Of a stretch of 64,000 bases of DNA, positions 11,421 to 19,648 are shown piece after piece (the stretch's first letter is position 1; each line of letters starts with the position of its first letter). The notes below the pieces were generated by a model that was not told the origin of the DNA, ran no database searches, and saw nothing but the letters and a program-made list of their open reading frames with translations. The position numbers were made by a program, and so were the translations under genes. The DNA is taken from the NCBI GenBank assembly GCA_945869195.1, contig CAMBNV010000001.1, positions 434,001 through 498,000 on the forward strand. The letters are read 5' to 3'. Source of the DNA: Gemmatimonas phototrophica. Lineage in GTDB: Bacteria > Gemmatimonadota > Gemmatimonadetes > Gemmatimonadales > Gemmatimonadaceae.

Positions 11421-12341
11421 TCACTCGACCTCGAGCGCGAGGTCGAGACTGGGCGCCGAGTGGGTCAGCGCTCCGATCGAGATTCGGTCCACGCCGCACT
11501 CTGCAATCCCTCGCACCGTGTCGAGCGTGACGCCGCCCGACGCCTCGGTCCAGCAGTGGCCGTTGGCGAGTTGGACGCATTCCCGTATCGCCGGCAGTGA
11601 CATATTGTCGAGCAGCAACGCATCGACGCCGGCGGCGATGGCCGCGCGGACCTGCACCACCGTATCGCACTCGGCCTGAATCAGGAGTCCCGCCGGCACA
11701 TGGGCCCGGGCTCTGGCGACGGCCACGGCGACGTCACCCTCGCAGGACGCGATATGATTGTCCTTGATGAGCACCGCGTCCGAGAGATCACGGCGATGAT
11801 TGCGACCGCCGCCGCAGCGGACAGCGTACTTGTCGAGATCGCGCCACCCCGGCGGGGTCTTCCGGGTATCAACAATCTGGACATTGAGGCCGTGCACCGC
11901 CTCAACGTAGCGCGCCGTGAGCGTCGCGATGCCGGATAGCCGCTGCATGAAGTTGAGCGCGACGCGTTCGGCGCTTAAGAGTCCGCGCGCGGGGCCAGTG
12001 AGGAAGAGGATCGTGTCGCCCGCGTTGACCGTGGAACCGTCCTCCACGTCGACGCGGATCTCGACGTGCGACTCGAGCAGACGGAACGCCGCCAGTGCGA
12101 GCGGGACGCCCGCGAGGCGGCCGGGCGCCCGGGCCACGAGTGCGGCGCGCGCGTGCCGCATGGCCACGACCGTCGAGATTGTCGTAACGTCGTCGAACGA
12201 ACGATCCTCGTCCAGCGCCGCTTTCACGAGATTGACGAGCGCCGGTTCACTGAGCGGAAATCCCGACCCAACCGGCACGTAGCTCGGCGTGGCGAGCGGC
12301 GTGATCCGCCGCGGAGGCACGGGGGCGCGCGGCGCCATCAC
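11421..12341 (-). CDS. nadC: Nicotinate-nucleotide pyrophosphorylase (carboxylating)
   Basis: The 306-residue protein has the quinolinate phosphoribosyltransferase signatures RKTPPG (160-165; RKT contacts substrate), RNHR (180-183), LIKDNH (191-196) and LLLDNMS. It converts quinolinate and PRPP to nicotinate mononucleotide, CO2 and pyrophosphate, the third step of de novo NAD synthesis. The second Thr of the usual KTTPG is Pro here. The ATG overlaps the nadA stop as ATGA, giving translational coupling. The first 25 residues are a Pro-rich extension, so a slightly later start is possible. Confidence 0.96.
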   Translation of the reverse strand: MMAPRAPVPPRRITPLATPSYVPVGSGFPLSEPALVNLVKAALDEDRSFDDVTTISTVVAMRHARAALVARAPGRLAGVPLALAAFRLLESHVEIRVDVEDGSTVNAGDTILFLTGPARGLLSAERVALNFMQRLSGIATLTARYVEAVHGLNVQIVDTRKTPPGWRDLDKYAVRCGGGRNHRRDLSDAVLIKDNHIASCEGDVAVAVARARAHVPAGLLIQAECDTVVQVRAAIAAGVDALLLDNMSLPAIRECVQLANGHCWTEASGGVTLDTVRGIAECGVDRISIGALTHSAPSLDLALEVE

Positions 12342-13354
12342 TCGCCTGGATCCACGCCCGGCGAGGCGAGCGCAGGGGCGCTCCCGCCGATCGCGACCAT
12401 CCGTTCGATCGCAAGTCGCGCCCGCTGGGCAATCTCGCCTGGGACAGTGATGCGGTGCTGCAGCTGTTCGATCGCGACGAGGATCTTCGGCAGCGTCGTG
12501 ACCTTCATGTAAGCGCAGGACGCGCGCTCGTTGGCCGCGAAGAATTTTTTCTCGGGATACGCTTTCTCGAGACGGTGCAGGATGCCGACCTCGGTGGCGA
12601 TGATGAACGTCGAGGCCTTGCTCACCCCCGGGCGGTTGATCATGCCCTCGGTGGAGAGGATGTGCACCCCCTCAGGATCCACGTCGCCGGCGCTCACCGC
12701 TTCGACCACGCTGGTCGCGCACCCGCATTCGGGGTGAATCAGAAACTCAGCCTCAGGGTGCAGCGACCGCTGTAGCCGGATGTTCTCTGGATCGATCCCC
12801 GCATGCACATGGCATTCGCCCATCCACACATGGATGTTTTTGCGGCCCGTTATGCGACGTACATGTGCGCCGAGGAACATGTCGGGAAGAAAGAGGACTT
12901 CCTGCTCGGCCGGGATCGAATTGACGATTTCGACCGCGTTCCCTGAGGTGCAGCAGTAATCGCTCTCCGCCTTTACCTCGGCGGTGGTGTTCACATAGGC
13001 GACGACGATCGCGCCCGGATGCTCGGCCTTCCAGGCGCGGAGCTGGTCCGCGTCGATCGTCGAGGCGAGCGAGCAGCCGGCGGCGAGGTCGGGAAGCAGT
13101 ACGGTCTTGGACGGCGACAGGATCGCGGCGGTCTCGGCCATAAAGTGCACGCCGCAGAAGACGATCACATCCGCGTCGGTCTTGGCGGCTTCGCGCGAGA
13201 GGCCGAGCGAGTCCCCGACGTAGTCGGCGACGTCCTGGACCTCAGGGCGCTCGTAGTTGTGCGCGAGGATCACAGCATTGCGCTTCTTCGCGGCCGCGCG
13301 GATCCGCTCCTGCAGCGCAGTGACGTCGCGGGACGATGCAGGGGTGTTGACCAT
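12338..13354 (-). CDS. nadA: Quinolinate synthase
   Basis: The 338-residue protein from ATG 13354 begins with AKKRNAVILAHNYERPEVQDVADYVGDS-type sequence, the NadA hallmark. The likely [4Fe-4S] ligands are C94, C181 and C280, with spacing 87 and 99, close to that of E. coli NadA. It condenses iminoaspartate with dihydroxyacetone phosphate to make quinolinate. The frame is open further upstream but that part is Arg/Ser-rich and lacks the family, so it is left out. The gene heads nadA-nadC-zinc ribbon; its substrate comes from NadB, encoded 1.6 kb away. Confidence 0.96.
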   Translation of the reverse strand: MVNTPASSRDVTALQERIRAAAKKRNAVILAHNYERPEVQDVADYVGDSLGLSREAAKTDADVIVFCGVHFMAETAAILSPSKTVLLPDLAAGCSLASTIDADQLRAWKAEHPGAIVVAYVNTTAEVKAESDYCCTSGNAVEIVNSIPAEQEVLFLPDMFLGAHVRRITGRKNIHVWMGECHVHAGIDPENIRLQRSLHPEAEFLIHPECGCATSVVEAVSAGDVDPEGVHILSTEGMINRPGVSKASTFIIATEVGILHRLEKAYPEKKFFAANERASCAYMKVTTLPKILVAIEQLQHRITVPGEIAQRARLAIERMVAIGGSAPALASPGVDPGE

Positions 13355-13381
13355 CACTGAATGATAGGGCGCTCGACGAGA

Positions 13382-13396
13382 GGGAGGGAGGGAGGG
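13382..13396 (+). repeat. G-quadruplex motif in the nadA/copC divergent region
   Basis: Four G3 runs separated by single A bases form a textbook short-loop quadruplex motif on the plus strand. It lies 28 bases from the nadA start (minus) and 68 bases before the copC start (plus), so it could influence either promoter. Confidence 0.85.
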
Positions 13397-13463
13397 AGAC
13401 GACAGGCTGGCGATGCAGTCCGGCCGAGTTATACTTCGGACATAAATCTTTAGCCCTTCGTCC

Positions 13464-13928
13464 ATGTGCGGCTCCTCAAATTCGTTCCTTCGCCGTGGCA
13501 CCCTGCTGGGAGGCCTGCTCCTGACCGTCCTCGGGGCGTCCGCGGCGACACGTGACGATGCCACGCCTGTCGCCAATCGCGAGGCAGGCCTTGTTTCGCC
13601 TCCTGCCGACGAGTCGCTCCTCCACACGCACCTCGTCAAGAGCATCCCCGGCAAGGACAGCGTGCTCCGCTCCCGCCCGGCGACCGTGCAACTCTGGTTT
13701 AGCGAGAAGATCGAACTTGGGTTGAGTCGGGTGCGGATTGAGGGCGCCGATGGCAGGTCCATCTCGGCCTCGCCGCTGACGCAGGCTGCGGACGTGGCGA
13801 ACGCCCCCGTCGTCGCATCGATTGCGTCGCCGTTGGCCGACGGCACCTACACGTTGCATTGGACTGCCGCCTCGGGCGATGGGCATGCGGTGAAGGGCAG
13901 CTTCAGCTTCACCGTCACGCTGCGCTGA
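13464..13928 (+). CDS. copC: CopC-domain periplasmic copper protein
   Basis: 154 residues with a signal peptide (hydrophobic about 13-26). The CopC/YobA beta-barrel signatures are present: LLHTHLVKSIPGKDSVL near residues 52-68, carrying His54 and His56; VQLWFSEKIE; and DGHAVKGSFSFTV with His141. CopC proteins bind Cu(II) in the periplasm and pass it to or from CopD. The Met-rich Cu(I) loop of some CopC proteins is absent. copD follows after 36 bases, so the two are probably co-transcribed. A TATACT element lies at 13430-13435. Confidence 0.88.
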   Translation: MCGSSNSFLRRGTLLGGLLLTVLGASAATRDDATPVANREAGLVSPPADESLLHTHLVKSIPGKDSVLRSRPATVQLWFSEKIELGLSRVRIEGADGRSISASPLTQAADVANAPVVASIASPLADGTYTLHWTAASGDGHAVKGSFSFTVTLR

Positions 13929-13964
13929 CCGCGACGGTCGCGAGCCACGGCGTCGGACCAGGCG

Positions 13965-14852
13965 ATGACCGAGTCGATTTTCGACACGTCTGCGAGTGCG
14001 CTGATCAACGGCGCACACTACACGGGACTCACGATCGCGATCGGAGCCGTGGCGATGCGGGTCCTCGTACTCTCGCGCGGTGGCCTCTCCGTCTCGGAGC
14101 GTACGCCCGCTACACGTGACGCGGCGCGGGCGGCAGTCTGGGGGAGCGTGCTGATCCTCGTCGCCGCCCCGCTGCGCGCACTCAATCAGGTACGCGGGCT
14201 TGTCGAGCCTGACGAGTCGTGGATCCCGATGCTCCAAGCCGTCCTCGGCACATCGGTCGGCAAGGCCCTGCAATTGCAGGCGATCTGGGCCGCGGCGGCG
14301 ATCGTGGCCTTCCTCGTGGCACAACAGGGACGCGACCGCGGGTGGAAGATCGCAACGGTCGCGGTCGTGATCCTCGCCATCACCCCGGGGCTTGCCGGGC
14401 ACGCCGCCACCTCGGCGTCGCCGACACTCTCCCTCGCCGCCTCCATGCTACATCTGCTGGGCGCGGGCCTCTGGGTCGGTGGGCTGTTCCACCTCTGGCG
14501 GCTGACCGGCCGCTCGAGCGACGCCACGCTCCAGTGCGCGCTCGCCGCGTTTCATCCGGTCGCGATGGTCGGCGCCGCGCTGATCGTGATGAGCGGACTC
14601 TACCAGACCTGGCCCATGGTCGGCTCGCCCGCGCACCTCGTCTCGACCGCCTGGGGACGACTCCTCTCGCTCAAGCTCGCCCTGGTGCTCGGCGTGCTCC
14701 TGTTCGGCTACAAGCACCTGCGCTCGGCAGAACAGTCCCTCGGGCGCGGCAATCGTGCGGCGCTCCGGCGGAGCCTCGGGAAGGAGACACTCCTCGCGCT
14801 CGCAGTCATCGTGGTGACAGCGGTACTGACCGCGACCGCGAAACCACTCTAA
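13965..14852 (+). CDS. copD: CopD-family copper transport membrane protein
   Basis: 295 residues with about eight hydrophobic helices. The C-terminal half carries the CopD domain pattern HLLGAGLWVGGLFHLW, then AFHPVAMVGAALIVMSGLYQTW and a final GYKHLR. CopD proteins are thought to move copper across the inner membrane together with CopC. It converges on nadB, leaving 78 bases between stops. Copper import here could feed the copper chaperones SCO1 and PCuAC encoded near 59 kb. Confidence 0.88.
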   Translation: MTESIFDTSASALINGAHYTGLTIAIGAVAMRVLVLSRGGLSVSERTPATRDAARAAVWGSVLILVAAPLRALNQVRGLVEPDESWIPMLQAVLGTSVGKALQLQAIWAAAAIVAFLVAQQGRDRGWKIATVAVVILAITPGLAGHAATSASPTLSLAASMLHLLGAGLWVGGLFHLWRLTGRSSDATLQCALAAFHPVAMVGAALIVMSGLYQTWPMVGSPAHLVSTAWGRLLSLKLALVLGVLLFGYKHLRSAEQSLGRGNRAALRRSLGKETLLALAVIVVTAVLTATAKPL

Positions 14853-14930
14853 GTCGGCAGGACGAGGCGAGAGGTTCGACCGAGATACTCACCGTTCTCG
14901 CTTCTAGTTTCTCCCGTCTGTCCGCTGCTG

Positions 14931-16445
14931 CTACCACTCCAGGTGCTTTCCCCGCCACGCATTTCGCGTCTTCGGAAAGTCGCGGCGAAAATGACCCCCG
15001 CGTGACTCGCGCCGCTGGAGCGCGGCGCCGACGATCATCTGCGCGGTCTCCACCATATTGATCTCCTCGGTCATGCCGAGCGTCAGCCGCTCCCGCAGTG
15101 CTTCAAGCGCCCGGCGGGCGACGCCAAGTCCCTTGGCGTCACGCGTGATCCCCGCATGTTCCCACATCAGGCGTCTGATCTCGTCGGCAGCGACCTGCGC
15201 GGCCCCCCCGTCGGGGAGACCGACGACAGTCCATCCGGTGCGTCGCGGTAGCCGCGGCAGCCTGGGCTGCTTCACCGCGTCGCGGGCGACGCGCTCAGCG
15301 AATACCAGCCCCTCAAGCAGCGAGTTGCTCGCAAGCCGGTTCGCGCCGTGCACGCCGGTGCGAGAGACCTCACCGCAGGCGTAGAGCCGGTCGAGCGTCG
15401 ACCGTCCGACGAGGTCGGTGATGATGCCGCCCATCATATAGTGCGCGGCCGGCGTGACGGGGATCAAGTCTTTGCGGGGGTCGATCCCGCGCGCGAGACA
15501 GAGACGAAGGATGCCGGGGAAGCGTCGCGCAAAGATGGGTGAGATTTTGCGGGCGTCGAGCCAGACGCCGCTGCCCGCCTGTTGCTCACGGAAGATCTCT
15601 CGGGCCACGATATCGCGCGGGGCGAGTTCCGCGAGCCGGTGTCGCGTCCCCATGAAGCGGGTGCCGCGGTCGTTCACGAGCACGGCCCCCTCGCCGCGCA
15701 CCGCTTCCGAGACCAGCGCGAGCGGATTCTCTCGCGTATCGAGCGCAGTGGGATGGAACTGCACGAACTCCATATCGGCGAGCTTCGCGCCGGCCCGGTG
15801 CGCGATCGCGTAGCCGTCCCCTGTGGCGACCAGCGGATTGGTCGTATGCCGATAGAGTTGACCGCAGCCACCGGTCGCGAGCACGGTCGCGTCGGCAATG
15901 ATCTCGACCGCCATGCCGTTCACATTCGCACGCACCCCGCAGCAGCGGCCCTGATCGACGATGAGGTCCAGCGCGCGCGCCGTCTCGAAGACGTCGATGT
16001 TCTTCCGTTCCGTGACCCGGTGGATGAGCGCGCGCGCCACCTCAGCGCCGGTCTGGTCACCCTTGGCGTGCACAATCCGTTTCCGGGAGTGCGCGGCCTC
16101 GCGCCCGAGCGTGAAGCGCCCGCTCTTGTCGAGATCGAACCGCGCGCCCGCCGACGCCAGCTCACGCACGCGGTCGGGCCCTTCGGCAACGAGTACCTCG
16201 ACCGCTGCCGCATTACAGAGCGCAGCCCCGGCGGCGAGCGTGTCACTCTTGTGCAGATCCGGGGAGTCGCCGGCCCCGAGTGCGGCCGCGATCCCGCCTT
16301 GGGCATAGGCGGTCGCCGAATCCTTGAGCGTGCGCTTGGTCAATACGACGACGTCCCCATGATCCGACGCGCGCCAGGCCGTCTGGAGCCCCGCGACCCC
16401 GGAACCGATCACAAGAAAGCGGGTGCGAATGCGTTGTGACATCAT
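14931..16445 (-). CDS. nadB: L-aspartate oxidase
   Basis: About 504 residues from ATG 16445 (ATG 16442 and TTG 16460 are in-frame alternatives). FAD-binding VIGSGVAGLQTAW opens the protein. SATAYAQGGIAAA, HAKGDQTGAEVARAL, GGCGQLYRHTTNP, EFVQFHPTAL and GVHGANRLASNSLLEGLVF are characteristic of NadB and related fumarate reductase flavoproteins. It oxidises L-aspartate to iminoaspartate, the unstable substrate passed to NadA. The gene is on the same strand as nadA-nadC but separated by the opposed copCD pair, so NAD synthesis occupies two transcription units. Confidence 0.95.
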   Translation of the reverse strand: MMSQRIRTRFLVIGSGVAGLQTAWRASDHGDVVVLTKRTLKDSATAYAQGGIAAALGAGDSPDLHKSDTLAAGAALCNAAAVEVLVAEGPDRVRELASAGARFDLDKSGRFTLGREAAHSRKRIVHAKGDQTGAEVARALIHRVTERKNIDVFETARALDLIVDQGRCCGVRANVNGMAVEIIADATVLATGGCGQLYRHTTNPLVATGDGYAIAHRAGAKLADMEFVQFHPTALDTRENPLALVSEAVRGEGAVLVNDRGTRFMGTRHRLAELAPRDIVAREIFREQQAGSGVWLDARKISPIFARRFPGILRLCLARGIDPRKDLIPVTPAAHYMMGGIITDLVGRSTLDRLYACGEVSRTGVHGANRLASNSLLEGLVFAERVARDAVKQPRLPRLPRRTGWTVVGLPDGGAAQVAADEIRRLMWEHAGITRDAKGLGVARRALEALRERLTLGMTEEINMVETAQMIVGAALQRRESRGGHFRRDFPKTRNAWRGKHLEW

Positions 16446-16550
16446 AGAAATGAATGACAAAGCGCAGGCGGGCGCGAGTGGCGCTCGTCGCGCCGGCGCG
16501 GCTACCTTTGCCCGGTCGCGTCATTCACCCTTCGCAACCCAAGGACGCCC

Positions 16551-17786
16551 ATGAGGATCCAGCTTCGCCTGACGATCATGAACTTCATGCAGTTCTTTGT
16601 ATGGGGCGCGTGGCTGATTTCCATGGGCGGTTACATGATTGTCACGCTCGGCTTCACAGGGACCCAGGTCGGCAGCGTCTACGCCACCATGGGCATCGCC
16701 TCGCTCTTCATGCCTGGGCTGCTCGGCATCGTTGCCGATCGCTGGATGAACGCCGAACGCGTCTTTGGGCTCTGCCACCTCGTCGGCGCCGGACTCCTGC
16801 TCTGGGCGAGTACCGTGACGCGGTACGAACTGCTGTACCCAATCATGCTGCTCAACGCGATGGTCTACATGCCGACGATCGCGCTCAGTAACACTGTGTC
16901 GTACAAGGTGCTGCAACAGCAGAAACTCGATGTCGTGCAGCACTTTCCCCCGATCCGCGTCTGGGGGACGATCGGCTTCATTGCCGCGATGTGGATGGTG
17001 GACTTCGCGGGACTGACAAAAAGCGCATTGCAGCTCTATGTGAGCGCGGGAGCCTCGCTCCTCCTCGGGCTCTACGCCTTCACCACGCCGGCCTGTCCGC
17101 CGGTCGGCAACCGGAAGGCGGGTGGACTCGCCTCACAGTTCGGCCTCGACGCATTCGTGCTGTTCAAGAGCCAGCGAATGATGGTCTTTTTTGCCTTTGC
17201 CATGCTGCTGGGCGCCGCGTTGCAGATCACGAACGCCTTCGGCGGCGCCTTCCTCGACGATTTCAAGACGGCCTTCCCGGACAGCTTCGGCGTGCGACAC
17301 CCGAACCTCCTGCTGTCGATCTCGCAGATCTCGGAGACGGCGTTCATCCTCTCAATCCCGTTCGTCCTCGCACGCTTTGGGATCAGGACGGTGATGTTCA
17401 TCAGCATCATCGCGTGGGTACTGCGATTCGGACTCTTCGCGTTCGGTGATCCGGGCAGCGGCCTCTGGATGCTTGTGCTCTCGATGATCGTGTACGGGAT
17501 GGCATTCGACTTCTTCAACATCTCAGGCTCGCTGTACGTGGACCGCGAGGCGGACGAAAGTATCCGCGCGAGTGCACAGGGGCTGTTCATGATCATGACC
17601 AACGGGATTGGTGCCTTCATTGGTGGCACCGTGAGCGGACTGGTCGTCGATCGATTCACGACCGATGGGGTGAAGGACTGGCGCAGCATCTGGCTCGCCT
17701 TTGCGGCGTACGCCCTCGTGCTTGCGGTGATCTTTCCGTTCATCTTCAAGCGGACCGATCAGGACGAGAAGGCGGCGCACGCCTAG
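16551..17786 (+). CDS. MFS transporter, nucleoside:H+ symporter type
   Basis: 411 residues and about 12 hydrophobic helices. The start MNFMQFFVWGAWLISMGGYM resembles the NupG/XapB nucleoside symporters, as do the RVWGTIGFIAA segment after the first six helices and the closing SGLVVDRFT region. The family imports nucleosides with protons. It stands alone between nadB (divergent) and a peptidase (convergent). A TACCTT element lies about 45 bases upstream of the ATG. Confidence 0.87.
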   Translation: MRIQLRLTIMNFMQFFVWGAWLISMGGYMIVTLGFTGTQVGSVYATMGIASLFMPGLLGIVADRWMNAERVFGLCHLVGAGLLLWASTVTRYELLYPIMLLNAMVYMPTIALSNTVSYKVLQQQKLDVVQHFPPIRVWGTIGFIAAMWMVDFAGLTKSALQLYVSAGASLLLGLYAFTTPACPPVGNRKAGGLASQFGLDAFVLFKSQRMMVFFAFAMLLGAALQITNAFGGAFLDDFKTAFPDSFGVRHPNLLLSISQISETAFILSIPFVLARFGIRTVMFISIIAWVLRFGLFAFGDPGSGLWMLVLSMIVYGMAFDFFNISGSLYVDREADESIRASAQGLFMIMTNGIGAFIGGTVSGLVVDRFTTDGVKDWRSIWLAFAAYALVLAVIFPFIFKRTDQDEKAAHA

Positions 17787-17822
17787 CGGAGTCGTAGCGC
17801 GAAAAGAGAGGGGCGTGCTTTC

Positions 17823-17873
17823 CGGGCGCTCCGGAACGGGCGCTCCGGAACGGGCGCTCCGGAACGGGCGCTC
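17823..17873 (+). repeat. 14-base GC-rich tandem repeat, about 3.6 copies
   Basis: The unit CGGGCGCTCCGGAA is repeated exactly at 17823, 17837 and 17851, with a fourth partial copy from 17865. Each copy junction contains the palindrome TCCGGA. The array lies in the 256-base gap between the MFS gene and the convergent M24 peptidase gene. The remainder of that gap (17880-18042) holds no gene I can support. Confidence 0.93.
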
Positions 17874-18042
17874 CCGCAGGGGCGTATATTTTCCGTCGCC
17901 GAGCAGCCTTCATTTTCTGACTTCCATCTGACACTCTCTCGTAAACTTCCGTCGCGTACCCATCCCGCACCGCCGAATCCGAAAGAACACCTAAAGAAGG
18001 TGACCACGGAACCCAGTGCAGCTCAGCTACGGCGTTTACCCG

Positions 18043-19338
18043 TCAGAATGGCTTCTCGAGACTCTCCGATTGCGGCGTGAAAAGCTCGGCGCCTGACTCC
18101 GTAATCACCATGTCATCCTCGAGCCTGATTCCGAATTCCCCCGGGATGTAGATCCCCGGCTCGTCGCTGAACACCATACCCGGCTCGAGCAGCCGCTTGT
18201 TGCCGCGCACAAGATAGGGCCACTCGTGGCCATCCATTCCCATGCCGTGACCGACGCGGTGTGAGAAATATTTGTAGTCGGGTCCGAAGCCCGCGTCGAC
18301 GATCACCTTCCGCGCGGCGGCGTCCACTGCCTCGCACGCGAGGCCCGGTCGCGCCGCGGCGAGCGCGGCCCTCTGCGCGCGATGTTCGATCTCGAACACG
18401 TCCTTCATCCGCTGCGTCGCCTTGCCGAGCACGAAGGTGCGCGAGATGTCGGAGCTGTAGCCTTCGACTTTGCAGCCGCCGTCCATGAGCAGGATACTCC
18501 CCTCGCTCACCACCTGCGGCGTCGCCGAGCCGTGCGGGAGCGCCGAGTACTTGCCCACCTGCAGGCCCGCCGACCCGGAGTAGCCTAGTCGCGTGTGCGC
18601 GAGTGAGACGAGCGCGGCGAAGTCGGACTGCGTCATGCCGGCCTTGAGCGATTTATAGGCCGCCTCGTACGCCCTGAGCGTGACGGCACAGGCGTGACGC
18701 ATGAGCGCGACCTCATGCGCGTCCTTGACCATGCGGCAACCCGCAGTGATCGGTGTCCCGTCGGTGACGCGCATGGCAGGGAGCTTCGACACGCCGTTGC
18801 TGAACTGCCAGCGCACGGTCTCCTCGACCGCGATGGTCGCGGCCACAAGTCCGCGCGAACGCAGTCCGTTCGCGATGAGGGCGTAGGGATCCTCGCTCTC
18901 CTCCCAGGCGTAGACGTCGGCGCCGCCGGCCATCGGCCCGAGCGCGACCTGCTCCATGGCGCGCTCCTCCTCGAACTTGGGCGTCACGAGGAAGGGCCTG
19001 CCGTTCACGGGGATGAAGGCGGCGAGTATTCGCTCGCTGATACCCCAGCCAATGCCGGTGAAGTAGACCATGGAGGTCCCACCGGTGAGCATCAGCGCGT
19101 CCACGCCCTGTTCGCGCATGAGCCGCCGCGCCTTTTCGAGTCGACCCTGTCGCTCGGCCACGCTGATAGGGACCACCCCGTCCTTCATGGGTGTTAGCGC
19201 CCGCATCGCCGGCGGGAGATCGGTGGCGCTTTGTCCCGAGTCGTCGTGGCCACTCTGCGCGTCGCTCGTGCGGGCGCCGAGGGCGACGGCCGCGCCAATC
19301 GTGGTGGCAGTGGCGAGGAAGTGTCTGCGGTCACGCAT
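18043..19338 (-). CDS. Exported M24-family Xaa-Pro-type aminopeptidase
   Basis: 431 residues from ATG 19338. The N-terminus has a TAT-like leader (RDRRHFLATA, hydrophobic core, ALGARTSDA). The pita-bread metallopeptidase fold is shown by five metal ligands: two Asp in LMDGGCKVEGYSSDISRTF, His in SHRVGHGMGMDGHE, Glu in FSDEPGIYIPG and Glu in IRLEDDMVI. M24B enzymes cut N-terminal residues before proline or act on proline dipeptides. An export leader suggests scavenging of peptides outside the cytoplasm. The frame runs further upstream, but that part has no coding character. Confidence 0.9.
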   Translation of the reverse strand: MRDRRHFLATATTIGAAVALGARTSDAQSGHDDSGQSATDLPPAMRALTPMKDGVVPISVAERQGRLEKARRLMREQGVDALMLTGGTSMVYFTGIGWGISERILAAFIPVNGRPFLVTPKFEEERAMEQVALGPMAGGADVYAWEESEDPYALIANGLRSRGLVAATIAVEETVRWQFSNGVSKLPAMRVTDGTPITAGCRMVKDAHEVALMRHACAVTLRAYEAAYKSLKAGMTQSDFAALVSLAHTRLGYSGSAGLQVGKYSALPHGSATPQVVSEGSILLMDGGCKVEGYSSDISRTFVLGKATQRMKDVFEIEHRAQRAALAAARPGLACEAVDAAARKVIVDAGFGPDYKYFSHRVGHGMGMDGHEWPYLVRGNKRLLEPGMVFSDEPGIYIPGEFGIRLEDDMVITESGAELFTPQSESLEKPF

Positions 19339-19648
19339 CTGATGAGCGGGGTGAGAAGTGAGGTGACTTGGAACAGCGCGAGATCGTTGCACTGCGTCGC
19401 AGAACCAGGCTCCGGTCGTTAGCAGCAGACCGAGCAATCCCTCCCCTCGGTCGATCGTACCAAGGATCCCCGTGACGACCACGTCGGGGCGACCCATCCG
19501 ATCCACTCGATCACGATCGCAATGTTCGCCCGTCCTACGCCGCCGCCGCAAGAGTGCATGCCGGCCGAGGCATCACGCATCGCCGACATTGGCGCACTCG
19601 TTATCTTTCGGTATCAGAGTACTTCCGCCCGATCGAAGGAGTCGGACC
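19339..19648. other. Divergent intergenic region, M24 peptidase / MFS pump
   Basis: About 310 bases separate the two start codons. The only signals I can support are a candidate promoter near the right end and the ribosome site for the MFS gene. The middle part has open frames on both strands, but they are Arg/Pro/Ser-rich and not gene-like. Confidence 0.5.
19589..19617 (+). promoter_or_regulatory. Candidate promoter of the MFS pump gene
   Basis: TTGGCG (19589-19594) and TATCAG (19612-19617) are separated by exactly 17 bases. A TATCTTTCGG element, also seen upstream of the deacetylase gene, lies inside the spacer. Transcription starting near 19624 would exclude the far upstream ATG at 19472 and leave a short leader containing AAGGAG. 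Confidence 0.45.

Noticed and set aside
14853-14930. Terminator between copD and nadB
   Set aside because: Only a six-pair stem with a loop of more than 20 bases could be found.
17880-18042. Possible small RNA after TATATT at 17885
   Set aside because: A -10-like box followed by TTTTCCG, but no -35 partner, no terminator and no structure.
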